From assembly GCA_910580225.1 (NCBI GenBank), contig CAJTXE010000027.1, positions 1-64,000 on the forward strand: DNA of 64,000 nt, in the 5' to 3' direction. The DNA is from an uncultured Acetatifactor sp. (GTDB taxonomy: Bacteria; Bacillota; Clostridia; Lachnospirales; Lachnospiraceae). Under the pieces are notes generated by a model. It worked only from the letters and a program-made list of their open reading frames with translations, was not told the origin of the DNA and did not search any database. Positions 26,721-36,247 of this stretch are shown here, piece by piece. The translations under genes and the position numbers were made by a program. Every line of letters begins with the position of its first letter. Positions within the stretch are counted from its first letter, which is position 1.

Positions 26721-27140
26721 CTACAATCCCTTCAGCTGCCCCATGATATAATTTATTTTCACCATAGCATTCTCTACCTGTCTTCTGGCATCATTTATCT
26801 TAGACTGTACCAGCCAGTCTGCTACCAGCCCGTCAAAGAAATAATCCGCAAACGTCAGAAAATCCCCTGTCTCTATCCGGAATTCCGGTATGTTCTCCAC
26901 GTCTGTCAATTCCTTCTGGAAGCGCTTCAGTGCACTTCTCGCCTGCTGCACCAACAGATCAGCATCTTTCATCTTCGAACGCTTGATAAACGTGGTGATG
27001 AGTCCTCCGCCCAGCATATCCACAATACCCCAGTTCCCGGCGCTGTTGAGGCAGTCCCTCGCCTGGCTTAGACACCGGAGTGCCTCCTGTCCCGCCTGCA
27101 TCGCCTCGTTGATCTCCCTTCTGTAATCCACTGTAGCCAT
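26721..27140 (-). CDS. Conserved helical protein of unknown function
   Basis: I do not recognise a named family. The 139-residue protein is helical (YRREINEAMQAGQEALRCLS, KMKDADLLVQQARSALKRFQ) with a glycine-rich centre (VDMLGGGLITTFIKRSKM) and an aromatic patch (FADYFFDGLVADWLVQSKI). The centre could contact membrane. The ATG at 27140 follows GGGAGGGCAGAAT, a strong ribosome binding site, so the in-frame upstream extension of 28 codons is rejected. It stands alone between the subtilase and the oxidoreductase operon. Confidence 0.65.
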   Translation of the reverse strand: MATVDYRREINEAMQAGQEALRCLSQARDCLNSAGNWGIVDMLGGGLITTFIKRSKMKDADLLVQQARSALKRFQKELTDVENIPEFRIETGDFLTFADYFFDGLVADWLVQSKINDARRQVENAMVKINYIMGQLKGL

Positions 27141-27313
27141 ATTCTGCCCTCCCGTTCTGCTGGAACCCCGGCACTGAATCCGTCTTTCGATCGTCGGCCG
27201 GCAGCCCAAATGCGCTCTCCCCATTTCATAAAATCAGTCACCGACCTATGCTTTTTCATGGAATGGGGAATCTGTATGTTTTATTATAACTGCCTGCAGT
27301 CTTCGGTTCAACA

Positions 27314-27349
27314 GAAAAAAATGCACTTTTCCCGCAGAAAAAGTGCATT
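27314..27349 (-). terminator. Terminator of the Gfo/Idh/MocA operon
   Basis: AATGCACTTTT (27320-27330) and AAAAGTGCATT (27339-27349) form a perfect hairpin, followed on the minus strand by seven T residues at 27314-27320. It lies 12 bases after the oxidoreductase stop codon. Confidence 0.88.
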
Positions 27350-27360
27350 GTCTGTTATAC

Positions 27361-28527
27361 TTAGCATTCCGGAATCGTAATCTCGATTTCATGCCCTGCC
27401 TCGGCAGATTTGAAAATACCGTCGATAATGGCCTGATTATAAATAATCTGGGCGCTGGGAACCGGAGCTTCCGTATGGTTTTTGATCGCATCGATAAAGG
27501 AACGGATCTTTCTGTCAAACAGCTCGCCGAAATTATTGTTATTTTCACCGATAATGGGGATCCTGGTCTCTGTCTGCTGACCGCATACTTCCTGGTACAG
27601 AACCATCTCACCGCCCACACTGCCGTTCCAGCATTCCGTGGAAGGAATCCGCAGGCCACCCTCTGTTCCCAGAATAATGGTATCTCCCGGTGTGTCCATA
27701 TTCATGGCCCATGCAATCCGAAAGTCCAGGATGATATCTCCCTCTAAACGTATAAATGCAGCTGCAAAATCGTCTACCTCAAATTTGTCAGCATATTCCG
27801 GATGGGTGGGATAATAATCCGGCCTGGTACCGAAAAACGCGGATTTATATCCGGATACGGTAAGAGGCCTGGGATAGCCGATTGCATTCAGCACCATGTC
27901 CAGAGAATAGCAGCCGATATCGCCCAGAGCACCGATTCCTGCTGTCTTATCCTCGATAAAGCTGGTCCCGTAGGGGGTGGGAATCCCTCTCCTCCTGCCG
28001 CCGCCTGTCTGGATATAATATACCTTCCCCAGCCTGCCGCTCTCCACAATTTTCTTGATCATCTTCATATTCTCGTCGAGCCTGGGCTGGAATCCAATGG
28101 AGAGCACTTTTCCGCTTTCCTTCTCGGCCCTGCGGATTTCCACCGCCTCCTCCAGGGTAACGCACATGGGCTTCTCCAGAAGCACATTGACACCCTTTTT
28201 CAAGGCATAAATCGCACACTCTGCATGAGTTCTGTTGTACGTACAGATGCTGACTGCATCCAGCTGCAGGGACTCGTCATCCAGCATTTCGACATGAGAC
28301 CTGTAGCATTTTACTTTCATGCCGAATTTCTCAAAGAAGGCCTCCGCCTTTCCCTCCACCAGATCTGCTCCTGCCACGATCTCCACATCGGGCTGATGCC
28401 TGTAGCTCTCCAGATGAGCCTCGGCAATCCACCCGGTACCGATGATTCCCACCCGCATTTTCCGGGAAGTATCAATCACCGCCTCCTCAGTATTTTCTTT
28501 AAAGCGATCCAAAATATTATCCGCCAT
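27361..28527 (-). CDS. Gfo/Idh/MocA family oxidoreductase
   Basis: An N-terminal Rossmann domain binds NAD(P): MRVGIIGTGWIAEAHLESYR (GxGxxA) from about residue 24, then LLEKPMCVTLEEAV with the conserved EKP lysine. The C-terminal half is the GFO/IDH/MocA alpha/beta domain with GDIGCYSLDMVLNAIGYP. Members oxidise or reduce sugars, inositols or glycosidic derivatives; the substrate cannot be read from sequence. The ATG follows AAAGGAATCATT. The partner gene upstream is a sugar isomerase/epimerase, and a divergent AraC regulator precedes both, so they likely form a small carbohydrate operon. Confidence 0.92.
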   Translation of the reverse strand: MADNILDRFKENTEEAVIDTSRKMRVGIIGTGWIAEAHLESYRHQPDVEIVAGADLVEGKAEAFFEKFGMKVKCYRSHVEMLDDESLQLDAVSICTYNRTHAECAIYALKKGVNVLLEKPMCVTLEEAVEIRRAEKESGKVLSIGFQPRLDENMKMIKKIVESGRLGKVYYIQTGGGRRRGIPTPYGTSFIEDKTAGIGALGDIGCYSLDMVLNAIGYPRPLTVSGYKSAFFGTRPDYYPTHPEYADKFEVDDFAAAFIRLEGDIILDFRIAWAMNMDTPGDTIILGTEGGLRIPSTECWNGSVGGEMVLYQEVCGQQTETRIPIIGENNNNFGELFDRKIRSFIDAIKNHTEAPVPSAQIIYNQAIIDGIFKSAEAGHEIEITIPEC

Positions 28528-28663
28528 AATGATTCCTTTCCGTCTTCACAGACTGTCATCTCTGATTTGAGCCAACTGCCCCGCTGATGCCTCTCATGAA
28601 CCTTATCCTATTTGCTGCTATGCCTGTCAGTGAGAAACCTGTTCCTGACAAAATAAGCTTCCC

Positions 28664-29485
28664 TCAATACTCCTTTAGCACACCCATCAGATACTCAATG
28701 CTGGCCTGTGCACACTCCATCCTGCCAAGCCCCATGCTCGGCTCATCCTGTTCCACGATCAGCCATTGTGCTCCGCTCTCTACAGCAGCCTTGACGATGG
28801 CCGGAATGTCCTGAAATCCTTTGCCCAGCGGCCGGAATTCAAAGGCACCGCTCTTCTCACCATTATCCTCCAATCCGATCAGACCGTACATCCGTCCTGC
28901 CTTCCGGCCTGCAAAATCCTTCAAATGAACTGTAGGAATCCTGCCCGCATATTTTCTCACATAGGCAGCGGGGTCCTCCCCTGCCACATTCACCCAGCAG
29001 GTATCAATCTGGGTCTGAAGAAGTTCCGGCCCCACTTCCCTGTAAAGTACATCTAAGGCATATTCTCCGTCAATTTTTGCAAATTCGAAGTCATGATTGT
29101 GATACTGCAGTACCAACCCCTTCCGGGCACAGACCTCCCCCAACAGCCTGGCGTACTTTAACACGTCATCAAACTTCTCCGCCCCGGGCCTGTATTCTTC
29201 CGTCAGGTAAGGAATCACAATATAGCTGCATCCCGCCTGCCTGTAAATTTCCACCGTACCCTCCGGGTCCGCTGTCAGCTCCTGGAATGGTACATGGGCG
29301 GAAAGAGGTACCAGACCAATCTCTTCACACAATTCCTTTACCTTTTTCGGATCATTGCCATAGAGTCCGGCAAACTCCACAGCACTGTAGCCCATCTCCT
29401 TCACTCTCCGCAGAGTCCCCTCGAAGTCCTTCTCAAGCTCTTCTCTGACGGAGTACAGCTGCAGACCTGCTTTTTCTTTCCACAT
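28664..29485 (-). CDS. Sugar phosphate isomerase/epimerase (TIM barrel)
   Basis: The 273-residue protein has the xylose isomerase-like barrel: KAGLQLYSVREELEKDFEGT, YSAVEFAGLYG, the metal-site stretch LVLQYHNHDFEFAKIDGEYA, ELLQTQIDTCWVNVAGEDP and PTVHLKDFAG. It most likely epimerises or isomerises a sugar-derived keto intermediate together with the neighbouring oxidoreductase. Start 29485 is chosen for AAGGTGG eight bases before; a GTG four codons upstream is possible. The gap to the oxidoreductase gene is 136 bases. Confidence 0.9.
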   Translation of the reverse strand: MWKEKAGLQLYSVREELEKDFEGTLRRVKEMGYSAVEFAGLYGNDPKKVKELCEEIGLVPLSAHVPFQELTADPEGTVEIYRQAGCSYIVIPYLTEEYRPGAEKFDDVLKYARLLGEVCARKGLVLQYHNHDFEFAKIDGEYALDVLYREVGPELLQTQIDTCWVNVAGEDPAAYVRKYAGRIPTVHLKDFAGRKAGRMYGLIGLEDNGEKSGAFEFRPLGKGFQDIPAIVKAAVESGAQWLIVEQDEPSMGLGRMECAQASIEYLMGVLKEY

Positions 29486-29605
29486 CACACCTTCCACCTT
29501 TCTTGTTTTATTTTCTGTTCTATTTACATTTTATCTGATTTGCTTTATAATTCCAGTCATATAGAGGAAACTTTTAGACATATATTGCGGTATTGGAGAA
29601 ATGCT

Positions 29606-30406
29606 ATGAGATATAAGATCGAAAACAGAAATAATGTCATATCTTCCGCCTTTGCCTTCACAGGGCTTAGTCCCATTCCACATCTGCACACCCATCTGGA
29701 ACTGGCTTATCTGGCAGAAGGCTCCAGCATGGCCACTCTGGATTACAGAGATTTCCTGATCGAGGAAGGGGATCTGTTCCTGGCCTTCCCCAATCAGGTC
29801 CACTTCTATCATGATCTCCTGCCCTGCCAGGGCAGTATGGTCATATTTTCCAGCGATTTCTGCCGGGAATTAAAAGAACTGTTTCAGAATAAAGTACCCG
29901 ACTCCCCTGTCATCAAGAGCGCACAGCTGCCCGCCGGCATCCGTGTCCGCCTGGAAGCCATTACGGAAAAAGCCTTTTCTGACCGCCCCTATGACCGACT
30001 GGCTGCCAAAGGCTATCTGCTGGCACTTCTGTGTGAACTGCTTCCGCTGATGACGCTGCTTCCCAGTCCCTGCAGCTATGACAGCATTAAGAATATCATG
30101 TACTTCTGTTCAGAGAAGTATCTGGAACCCTTAAGTCTGGATATCCTCTCCCGGGAACTGCATCTGAATAAATATTATATCTCACGCCTTTTTAAAGACC
30201 GAATGAAGATCAGCTTTACGGATTTCATCAATGGAATGCGGGTTGAACATGCCTGCAGTCTCCTGGAACAGGACTCCGACATCACAGAAGCCGCTTTCTC
30301 CTCCGGTTTTTCTTCCCTGCGTACCTTTAACAGGGCTTTCTTAAAAGCAATGAATATGACTCCCAGGGAATACATCAGGCACCGGAAGGAATATAGCAGT
30401 TCCTGA
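29606..30406 (+). CDS. AraC family transcriptional regulator
   Basis: The N-terminal half is a cupin-like sensor (SPIPHLHTHLELAYLAEGSS, FLIEEGDLFLAFPNQVHFYH). The C-terminal 100 residues hold the two AraC helix-turn-helix motifs (LSLDILSRELHLNKYYISRL and DITEAAFSSGFSSLRTFNRA, ending MTPREYIRHRKE). It is transcribed away from the isomerase-oxidoreductase operon with 120 bases between the start codons, the usual setup for a local activator. ATG 29606 follows GGAG at seven bases; the frame is open far upstream but that region is the start of the divergent gene. Confidence 0.9.
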   Translation: MRYKIENRNNVISSAFAFTGLSPIPHLHTHLELAYLAEGSSMATLDYRDFLIEEGDLFLAFPNQVHFYHDLLPCQGSMVIFSSDFCRELKELFQNKVPDSPVIKSAQLPAGIRVRLEAITEKAFSDRPYDRLAAKGYLLALLCELLPLMTLLPSPCSYDSIKNIMYFCSEKYLEPLSLDILSRELHLNKYYISRLFKDRMKISFTDFINGMRVEHACSLLEQDSDITEAAFSSGFSSLRTFNRAFLKAMNMTPREYIRHRKEYSSS

Positions 30407-30495
30407 ACGCCGCACTTCTTCCGGTACCCCGATCTTTCATTCCCGAATAAACAGATTCAACATTTGCTGCTTTCCGGCTCCGGCAGGCAAAGGAC

Positions 30496-32718
30496 TCACT
30501 CCGCAGCCTCCAGCTCCGCCTGATAAGCCAGGTACTCTCCCATCCCTCCGGGAATGGGCAGCCCCGCCCGCATCAGCGCGGAACCATAATAAGTTTCGCC
30601 GGTTTTCGTATCCCGGTACAAAGTCTCCGGCTCCAGACCCTTCAGCCGCACATAGCTCACCGGCATGTTCCCGTGAATTTCCGTCATCACCGCATTTAAC
30701 AGCACCCTGTCCCGGTTTTCCGACACAAAGGCCCAGGCAGCACAGGTATCCCGGAAAGGATCAGAGAGCCGGTAGTAATCTCCTGTCTGAATCAGGAACG
30801 CAACCCTTTTATATTCCTTTACCTGCTCCCGGATTTCCGCCTTCTCCTCCTCCGTCAGCTTCCCGGGGTCTAGCTCATAGCCGAAAGTCCCGGCCATGGC
30901 CACCACCCCTCTGGTGTGAAGGCTGGTTATGCGCCCGGTCTGGTGGTTTGGCACCGCGGACACATGGGACCCCACCGCGCTGACCGGATAAAAGAAGGAT
31001 GTCCCGTACTGAATCCGCAGCCTGTCTGCCGCATCCGTATTGTCGCTGCACCAGATCTGGGGCGTATAATACAGCATCCCCGCGTCAAAGCGCCCGCCGC
31101 CTCCGCTGCAGCCCTCAATGAGGATATGGGGATATCTGGATGTGAGCCTCTCCAGAAAATCATAGACACCCACCATGTAGTCATACAGGACCCTGCCCTG
31201 ACAGTTCTCCCCGGAATACACATCCGTAATGCTGCGGTTCATATCCCATTTCACATACTCGATATTCCCCTGGTCCAGCACGGCGCATATACGGTCAAAG
31301 ATATATTCCTTCACGTCCTGCCGGGAAAAATCCAACACCAGCTGATTCCTGCCCCGAACCGGCCCTCTGCCCGGAATCCGCAGCGCCCAGTCCGGATGAG
31401 CCCGGTACAGCTCGCTGTCCTCGGATACCATCTCCGGCTCCACCCAGATACCGAACTTCACCCCCAGGGCATTGATTCTGCCGATCATCTCCCCCAGTGT
31501 GCAGCCCAGTTTTTCCTCGTTCACGGTCCAGTCTCCCAGGCCGCTGTTGTCATCGTCCCGCTTTCCGAACCATCCGTCGTCCATGACCACCATATCCATG
31601 CCAAGAGCCGCCGCATCCCGGGCCAGGGCGCAGATGGTCTCCCCGCTGAAGTCAAAATAGGAAGCCTCCCAGCTGTTCAGCAGCACAGGGCGCGTTTCAT
31701 GGGCATATTTTCCCCGGCAGATATGATTCCGGATACAGCGGTGGAACATCCGGGACAATGTCCCCAGTCCCTCCTCCGTATGGCCCAGAATGGTCTCCGG
31801 CACGGCGAGGCTCTCCCCGGGATTCAGGGGATAGTGAAACAGCTCATCGGAAAGTCCCATGAGTACCCTGGTCTGGTCAAACTGATCCCGCTCCGCCTCA
31901 CAGAGGAAATTTCCGCTGTAGACGAAAATCATCCCCCAACAGCTTCCCGCGTCCTCTGTGGTCCCGGGCTGCGCCAGGATAACCGCCGGATTGTACTGAT
32001 GACTGGAAGTGCCTCTGCGGCTGCCCATGCGGAAGATACCGTGGTTTACCCTTGTCCTCTGGAGATTCCGCTCCATGGCATGCCTCCCGTAAAAACCAAG
32101 CAGGTCATATTCCCCCGTGACAAAATCCAGACAGGCCGAGGCCGCTTTCTCCACGGTGATTTCACAGGAACCGCCGTTTCGGATCACAGCGCTCCTGGTG
32201 ATGATATCTTCTCTCTCCAACACCCCGTACAGAAGCCGGACCTGCACTTTGCTCACCGGGTCTTCCAGAAGGATTTCCAGAGTCTGCGCCTCCTGCTCCT
32301 GTGCATACACCGCCGGAAGCCCCTTCAGGCCATACTTCCCCTGCCGGATCTCATGGCTCACATAGCGCAGATCGCAGCATTCCGAGCCGTCCCCATTTCG
32401 AACCGCCACTGCGCTGCTGCGGAAGTCCCCGATGCCCAGACCGGGATACTCCTGGGGCAGCACGTCCATGGAGTAAGTCCTGTCTAACCCTGCGTCATAG
32501 GGATTTCCGGAAAATCCCCTGTCGCTGTAGGTCAGGAGATAGTCCATATCCCCGGACACCTTTCCGCCGTAATATAAGTGCAGAAGGAAACCGTAGTCAT
32601 CCACCTTCATCTGATAGGTGGTATGGGCCGTTTCCAATGCAAAAATTCTGTTTTCCTCTCTAAAAACAATTGCCATAGCTATCTCTACCGCCTTTATCTG
32701 AATTGCCTGCGGCTTCAT
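30496..32718 (-). CDS. Alpha-galactosidase, GH36
   Basis: This enzyme hydrolyses terminal alpha-galactosides such as raffinose and melibiose. The GH36 catalytic stretch shows KWD (EYVKWDMNRSITDVYS, nucleophile Asp) and CSDNTDA (acid/base Asp), with the substrate-site MVVMDDGWFGKRDDD earlier. No signal peptide is present, so it acts in the cytosol on sugars imported by the ABC transporter encoded just upstream. At 740 residues from MKPQ the start has AAGGA eight bases before it; an internal ATG 14 codons later (MAIVFREE) matches the usual family start and may be the true one. It is the fourth gene of the operon, 365 bases after the last permease. Confidence 0.94.
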   Translation of the reverse strand: MKPQAIQIKAVEIAMAIVFREENRIFALETAHTTYQMKVDDYGFLLHLYYGGKVSGDMDYLLTYSDRGFSGNPYDAGLDRTYSMDVLPQEYPGLGIGDFRSSAVAVRNGDGSECCDLRYVSHEIRQGKYGLKGLPAVYAQEQEAQTLEILLEDPVSKVQVRLLYGVLEREDIITRSAVIRNGGSCEITVEKAASACLDFVTGEYDLLGFYGRHAMERNLQRTRVNHGIFRMGSRRGTSSHQYNPAVILAQPGTTEDAGSCWGMIFVYSGNFLCEAERDQFDQTRVLMGLSDELFHYPLNPGESLAVPETILGHTEEGLGTLSRMFHRCIRNHICRGKYAHETRPVLLNSWEASYFDFSGETICALARDAAALGMDMVVMDDGWFGKRDDDNSGLGDWTVNEEKLGCTLGEMIGRINALGVKFGIWVEPEMVSEDSELYRAHPDWALRIPGRGPVRGRNQLVLDFSRQDVKEYIFDRICAVLDQGNIEYVKWDMNRSITDVYSGENCQGRVLYDYMVGVYDFLERLTSRYPHILIEGCSGGGGRFDAGMLYYTPQIWCSDNTDAADRLRIQYGTSFFYPVSAVGSHVSAVPNHQTGRITSLHTRGVVAMAGTFGYELDPGKLTEEEKAEIREQVKEYKRVAFLIQTGDYYRLSDPFRDTCAAWAFVSENRDRVLLNAVMTEIHGNMPVSYVRLKGLEPETLYRDTKTGETYYGSALMRAGLPIPGGMGEYLAYQAELEAAE

Positions 32719-33083
32719 CGCCGCTTTCCTTCTATTTTAATCCTTTCCACTGAATTGCGCAAGCCGTTTCCGCGCTTTTTCGAAACTTCACGAAATCGTT
32801 TTTTCCGGAATTTTTCTGCCGACTGCGCAGAAAAACACCTGGCGGAACCACCCGTAAACTTTACGAAACCACATTTCCCTTTTTCGGCTAAGGCAAGAGC
32901 GTGTTTGATCATTGCTTTCCGGCAGATGGCAGGAATAAATTTCAAACACGCCCTTTGTCTCCCACAGGAACCCTGGCTGTTGTATATCATTTCCTATTTC
33001 ATTTTTTGATACCAGCGTCCCAAGGCCGGAAATCCGATACAAACTCACTTGCAGCAAGATTTCCGGCCCCAAAACACCGAACC
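32719..33083. other. Long intercistronic region with two inverted repeats
   Basis: This 365-base stretch separates the permease and alpha-galactosidase genes of one operon. It holds a 10-bp perfect inverted repeat, GCGTGTTTGA (32899-32908) and TCAAACACGC (32942-32951), and an 11-bp one, GGCCGGAAATC (33024-33034) and GATTTCCGGCC (33058-33068), the latter enclosing a small CTTGC/GCAAG hairpin and lying 15 bases after the permease stop. Neither is followed by a T run on the minus strand, so they look like RNA processing or stability elements or small mobile repeats, not terminators. No gene seen. Confidence 0.55.
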
Positions 33084-33929
33084 TTACTTCACGGCTCCGT
33101 TGGTAACGCCGTTCAGGATCTGTTTCTGGCAGACTCCGTAGAAGATCAGAATCGGAATCAGCGACAACAGATAGGACGCAAATGCCAGATTATAGTTGGT
33201 ACCGAACTGGGACTGGAAGTTCAGCTGTGCCAGAGGCAGGGTATTCTCACCGGAACCAGCCATGATGATTAAGGGCGTCATCACATCGTTCCACACCGCC
33301 AGGGCCGTAATCACCGCCACCGTGGCATGCATGGGCCGCATAATCGGGAAGAGAATGCTCCAGTAGGTTCTCCAGGTGGAAGCGCCGTCCACTCTGGCCG
33401 CCTCCTCCAGGGCAATGGGAATGTTCACCAGGTACCCGGAATACAGCATAATGTTCATGGGCATATAGAATACCACATACAGCAGGATAACGCCGAACCA
33501 GTTTGCCAGGTGCAGCTCCGCAGTCTGCTTTGCCAGGGGCATCATCAGGATGGCAAAGGGAACAAACATACCGCTGACAATGAACAGATAGACGAAGTTG
33601 TAAAACTTGCTGTGGGCCTTGTTCCGCCCCAGGGCATAGCCCATCAGGGAGTGAATCACAATAGCCAGCACGATGGTTGTCACGGAGATCAGCAGGCTGT
33701 TCCCCAGGGAATGCCAGAAATCCGTCACTTCCATGGCTTCCCGGAAATTGTCCAGGCTCCAGTTCTTGGGCAGGGACAGGATACCGCTGATGCTGTTGGT
33801 CATCTCTGATGGCTGCTTGAAGGCGATCACAATGGTCATGTACAAAGGAAAAATGATGGTGGACAGCCCAAGGATCAGCAGGATCATAACCGTTTTGTTG
33901 GACTTGCCGATTGTCGATGTATGTTTCAT
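33084..33929 (-). CDS. Carbohydrate ABC transporter permease (MalG-type)
   Basis: Six hydrophobic segments and the EAA loop (EEAARVDGASTWRTYWSILF) mark the inner-membrane permease of a CUT1 sugar importer. It pairs with the MalF-type permease upstream, whose stop overlaps its start codon by four bases. The start follows AAAGGAGGAGCAGCT. With the solute-binding protein and alpha-galactosidase of the same operon, the likely substrates are alpha-galactosides of the raffinose family. No ATPase gene lies in the operon; a shared MsmX-type ATPase elsewhere is the usual solution. Confidence 0.93.
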   Translation of the reverse strand: MKHTSTIGKSNKTVMILLILGLSTIIFPLYMTIVIAFKQPSEMTNSISGILSLPKNWSLDNFREAMEVTDFWHSLGNSLLISVTTIVLAIVIHSLMGYALGRNKAHSKFYNFVYLFIVSGMFVPFAILMMPLAKQTAELHLANWFGVILLYVVFYMPMNIMLYSGYLVNIPIALEEAARVDGASTWRTYWSILFPIMRPMHATVAVITALAVWNDVMTPLIIMAGSGENTLPLAQLNFQSQFGTNYNLAFASYLLSLIPILIFYGVCQKQILNGVTNGAVK

Positions 33930-34792
33930 AGCTGCTCCTCCTTTGAACCGGAAAATTTCATCTGGGCAACGGAGATTGCCACAATCACGATAAAGAATAC
34001 CACTGCGTTTGCACTCTGGAACCCAAACTGCCCGCCGGACATACCGTTATTGTAAATCAGGTAGGAAATGGATTCCGTGCTCTGTGCCGGGCCGCCCTTG
34101 GTCAATGCCATAATCTGGTCAAATACCATCAGGAAGTTCTTCACGCTGAGCACCATGTTGATGGAGAAAAAGGGAATAATCAGGGGGAAGGTCAGCAGTT
34201 TAAACTGTTTCCACCCGGTTGCGCCGTCAAGCCCCCCCGCTTCATACACATCCTCGGGTACGGTCTGCAGTCCCGAAATGTAAATGATGGTGTTCATGGC
34301 GATGGCCTGCCAGGCGCAGACAATCATGACGCCGATCCATGCCTTGCCGGGACTGGACAGGATAGAGCTTCCCAGTGCCTTAATGCCGGTCATATCCGCA
34401 AGCGCCGGTATAATATAGGTAAAAAAGTAGTTAAATATGTAGCCAACTACCAGTGAACCCAGGATGTTGGGAAGGAAATAAGCCCCTCTGAAAAATCCCT
34501 TTGCCCGGATTTTGCTGTTTAAGCCAAGCGCCAGAAGCAGACTGATCACATTTACCACAATGGTGGTCACCACTGCCAGTTTGACGGTAAACCAGTAAGA
34601 TTTTCCCACTCTGGCGTCAGAAAACAAATCAATGTAATTCCGGAAACCAACCCAGTCATATTTTCCGAAACCCCTGAAATTCGTGAAACTGTACACCACG
34701 CCCCGAATCAGCGGGATGGTGTTGAAGCAGACGAACAGGGCCAGAATCGGTATTGTTATCAGCAAAAAAGTTCTCTGCCTGTCATTTTTCAT
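33926..34792 (-). CDS. Sugar ABC transporter permease (MalF-type)
   Basis: The 288-residue membrane protein has six transmembrane segments and an EAA-loop (VYEAGGLDGATGWKQFKLLT), typical of the MalF partner in CUT1 importers. The opening LLITIPILALFVCFNTIPLI is the first membrane segment. The start at 34792 has AGGAGG seven bases before it; an ATG two codons earlier is too close to that site. It lies between the solute-binding protein gene and the MalG-type permease, forming the channel with the latter. Confidence 0.93.
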   Translation of the reverse strand: MKNDRQRTFLLITIPILALFVCFNTIPLIRGVVYSFTNFRGFGKYDWVGFRNYIDLFSDARVGKSYWFTVKLAVVTTIVVNVISLLLALGLNSKIRAKGFFRGAYFLPNILGSLVVGYIFNYFFTYIIPALADMTGIKALGSSILSSPGKAWIGVMIVCAWQAIAMNTIIYISGLQTVPEDVYEAGGLDGATGWKQFKLLTFPLIIPFFSINMVLSVKNFLMVFDQIMALTKGGPAQSTESISYLIYNNGMSGGQFGFQSANAVVFFIVIVAISVAQMKFSGSKEEQL

Positions 34793-34798
34793 TTTCAT

Positions 34799-34972
34799 GC
34801 CTCCTATTTAGTCGCTGCGCAGCAACTCTAAAGTCCAAAATCTCTTCGACGCACACCTTATGAGAGGAACTTTTATTCGAAAATGCACCCATGAAAGTTC
34901 CTTTCGCGGGCCTTCGAGACTTTGCGGCTCAACTGTTGTCCGGCAGATGCTGTTATTTTCTTCATATCATGT
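34799..34972. promoter_or_regulatory. Structured gap between binding protein and permease genes
   Basis: The 174 bases contain three nested or adjacent inverted repeats: AGGAACTTT (34865-34873) with AAAGTTCCT (34894-34902), a near-palindrome AGTCGCTGCGCAGCAACT (34810-34827), and AAAGTC with GACTTT around them. Such RNA structure after a solute-binding protein gene often protects its mRNA and lowers downstream expression; that role here is inference. Confidence 0.45.
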
Positions 34973-36247
34973 TTAGTGGCTGCTCTCATACTCCTGCACC
35001 ATGCGGATAATGTCCCGGTTGTAGCGCTGCCAGTTGGTGTCAAAGGTCTCCAGGAAGCCGTCCACATCCTTTTCGATGAGGAAGGTCTGAAGCAGGGCAT
35101 CCACGGACATTTCCGAAGGATAGTAATGATCCTGGTAGTCGGTCATGTTGCCGGATTGGATGAATTCCAACATGCCGTCCAACATGGAGGCCAGTTTGAA
35201 ATCCCCGTTTTTGCAGGGAACCGCATTCTGGTCGTCGATGTATTTCTGGATGTTCTCATCCTCATACAGGAAATTCAGCACCTCGTAGGCGGCCTCCTTA
35301 TTTTCACAGCCGTCCATAACGCAGAATCCCAGGTCAATGCCGGAATTCAGGGTTCTGTCTTCACTGCTGTCCCCTGCAGGCATTACAAAGGAATCGATGT
35401 TCAGATCCGGATTCACGGAGAGAATCTGGGGTGTGGCATAGCTTCCGATGGGATACATGGCCGATTCCCCTCTGGCAAAAGCGGTACAGGCATCGTTATA
35501 CCCGTAGGCAAATGGATCATCCGGTCCATAGGGCAGCAGGTCCATGTACTTTTCCGCCAGTTCTCTGTACTGGTCGGTAAAAGTGGTCTGGCCTCTGTTC
35601 ACCTGTTTTGCCGTATCCGATGGCGCCAGCTCCACTGCCATGGCGTTCCAGGGCGCCAGACAGGTCCAGATATCCTTGAAACCAAAGTAGAAGGGCAGGA
35701 TGCCTTCCTCCTTGATTGTATCACAGAGCTGTAGCATTTCGCTCCAGGTTTCCGGAATCTGCCAGCCGTGCTCCGCAAACATGTCTCTATTGTAGAGAAT
35801 ACCCGCCGCATTGGCCACATAGGGTACGATGTAGGTCCCTTCCGTGGGAATCAGTTCCAGGGACTCCGCAATCTCCAGATAACCCTGGTTTATATCCTTC
35901 ATTCCTTCATAATCTGCCACATTTTCCAGAATCTGTGCATCCACAAAGTAGGAATAGTTGATGTCTCCACCGATTCCGATAATATCCGGATAGTCCTCCC
36001 GGATAAATCTGGTCTTCAGGATGGTCATGGCATCGTTGGGGGAGCTGATGGTCAGGTGAATGTTGTCGTGGGTGGCATTGAATTCCTCTTCCACTGTCTT
36101 GAAATAGTTCGCAGCTTCGGGTTTATACTGTACGATCTCGATCTCAACCTTGCCGTCAGCCGAACTGTTCCCGCATCCCTGGATACTCAATGCCGCCGCT
36201 GTGCAGCATAGCGCCACCCCAAGATAGTTTGCCCGTTTTCCTTTCAT
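34973..36247 (-). CDS. Extracellular solute-binding lipoprotein (family 1, alpha-galactoside)
   Basis: The signal (LGVALCCTAAALSIQGCGNS) ends in a lipobox LSIQGC, so the protein is lipid-anchored outside the cell. The mature part has the family 1 pattern: VEIEIVQYKPEAANYFKTVE, YPDIIGIGGDINYSYFVDAQ, AAGILYNRDMFAEHGWQIPE. It captures the sugar for the two permeases encoded next. Start 36247 is chosen for AAGGAG eight bases before; a six-codon extension upstream is less likely. The alpha-galactosidase at the operon end points to raffinose or melibiose as ligand, but the specificity residues were not examined. Confidence 0.93.
   Translation of the reverse strand: MKGKRANYLGVALCCTAAALSIQGCGNSSADGKVEIEIVQYKPEAANYFKTVEEEFNATHDNIHLTISSPNDAMTILKTRFIREDYPDIIGIGGDINYSYFVDAQILENVADYEGMKDINQGYLEIAESLELIPTEGTYIVPYVANAAGILYNRDMFAEHGWQIPETWSEMLQLCDTIKEEGILPFYFGFKDIWTCLAPWNAMAVELAPSDTAKQVNRGQTTFTDQYRELAEKYMDLLPYGPDDPFAYGYNDACTAFARGESAMYPIGSYATPQILSVNPDLNIDSFVMPAGDSSEDRTLNSGIDLGFCVMDGCENKEAAYEVLNFLYEDENIQKYIDDQNAVPCKNGDFKLASMLDGMLEFIQSGNMTDYQDHYYPSEMSVDALLQTFLIEKDVDGFLETFDTNWQRYNRDIIRMVQEYESSH

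Noticed and set aside
30916..32487. 523-codon plus-strand frame opposite the alpha-galactosidase gene
   Set aside because: It is a GC-driven antisense shadow of a gene with complete GH36 motifs; its composition (His, Pro, Gln rich) is not protein-like.
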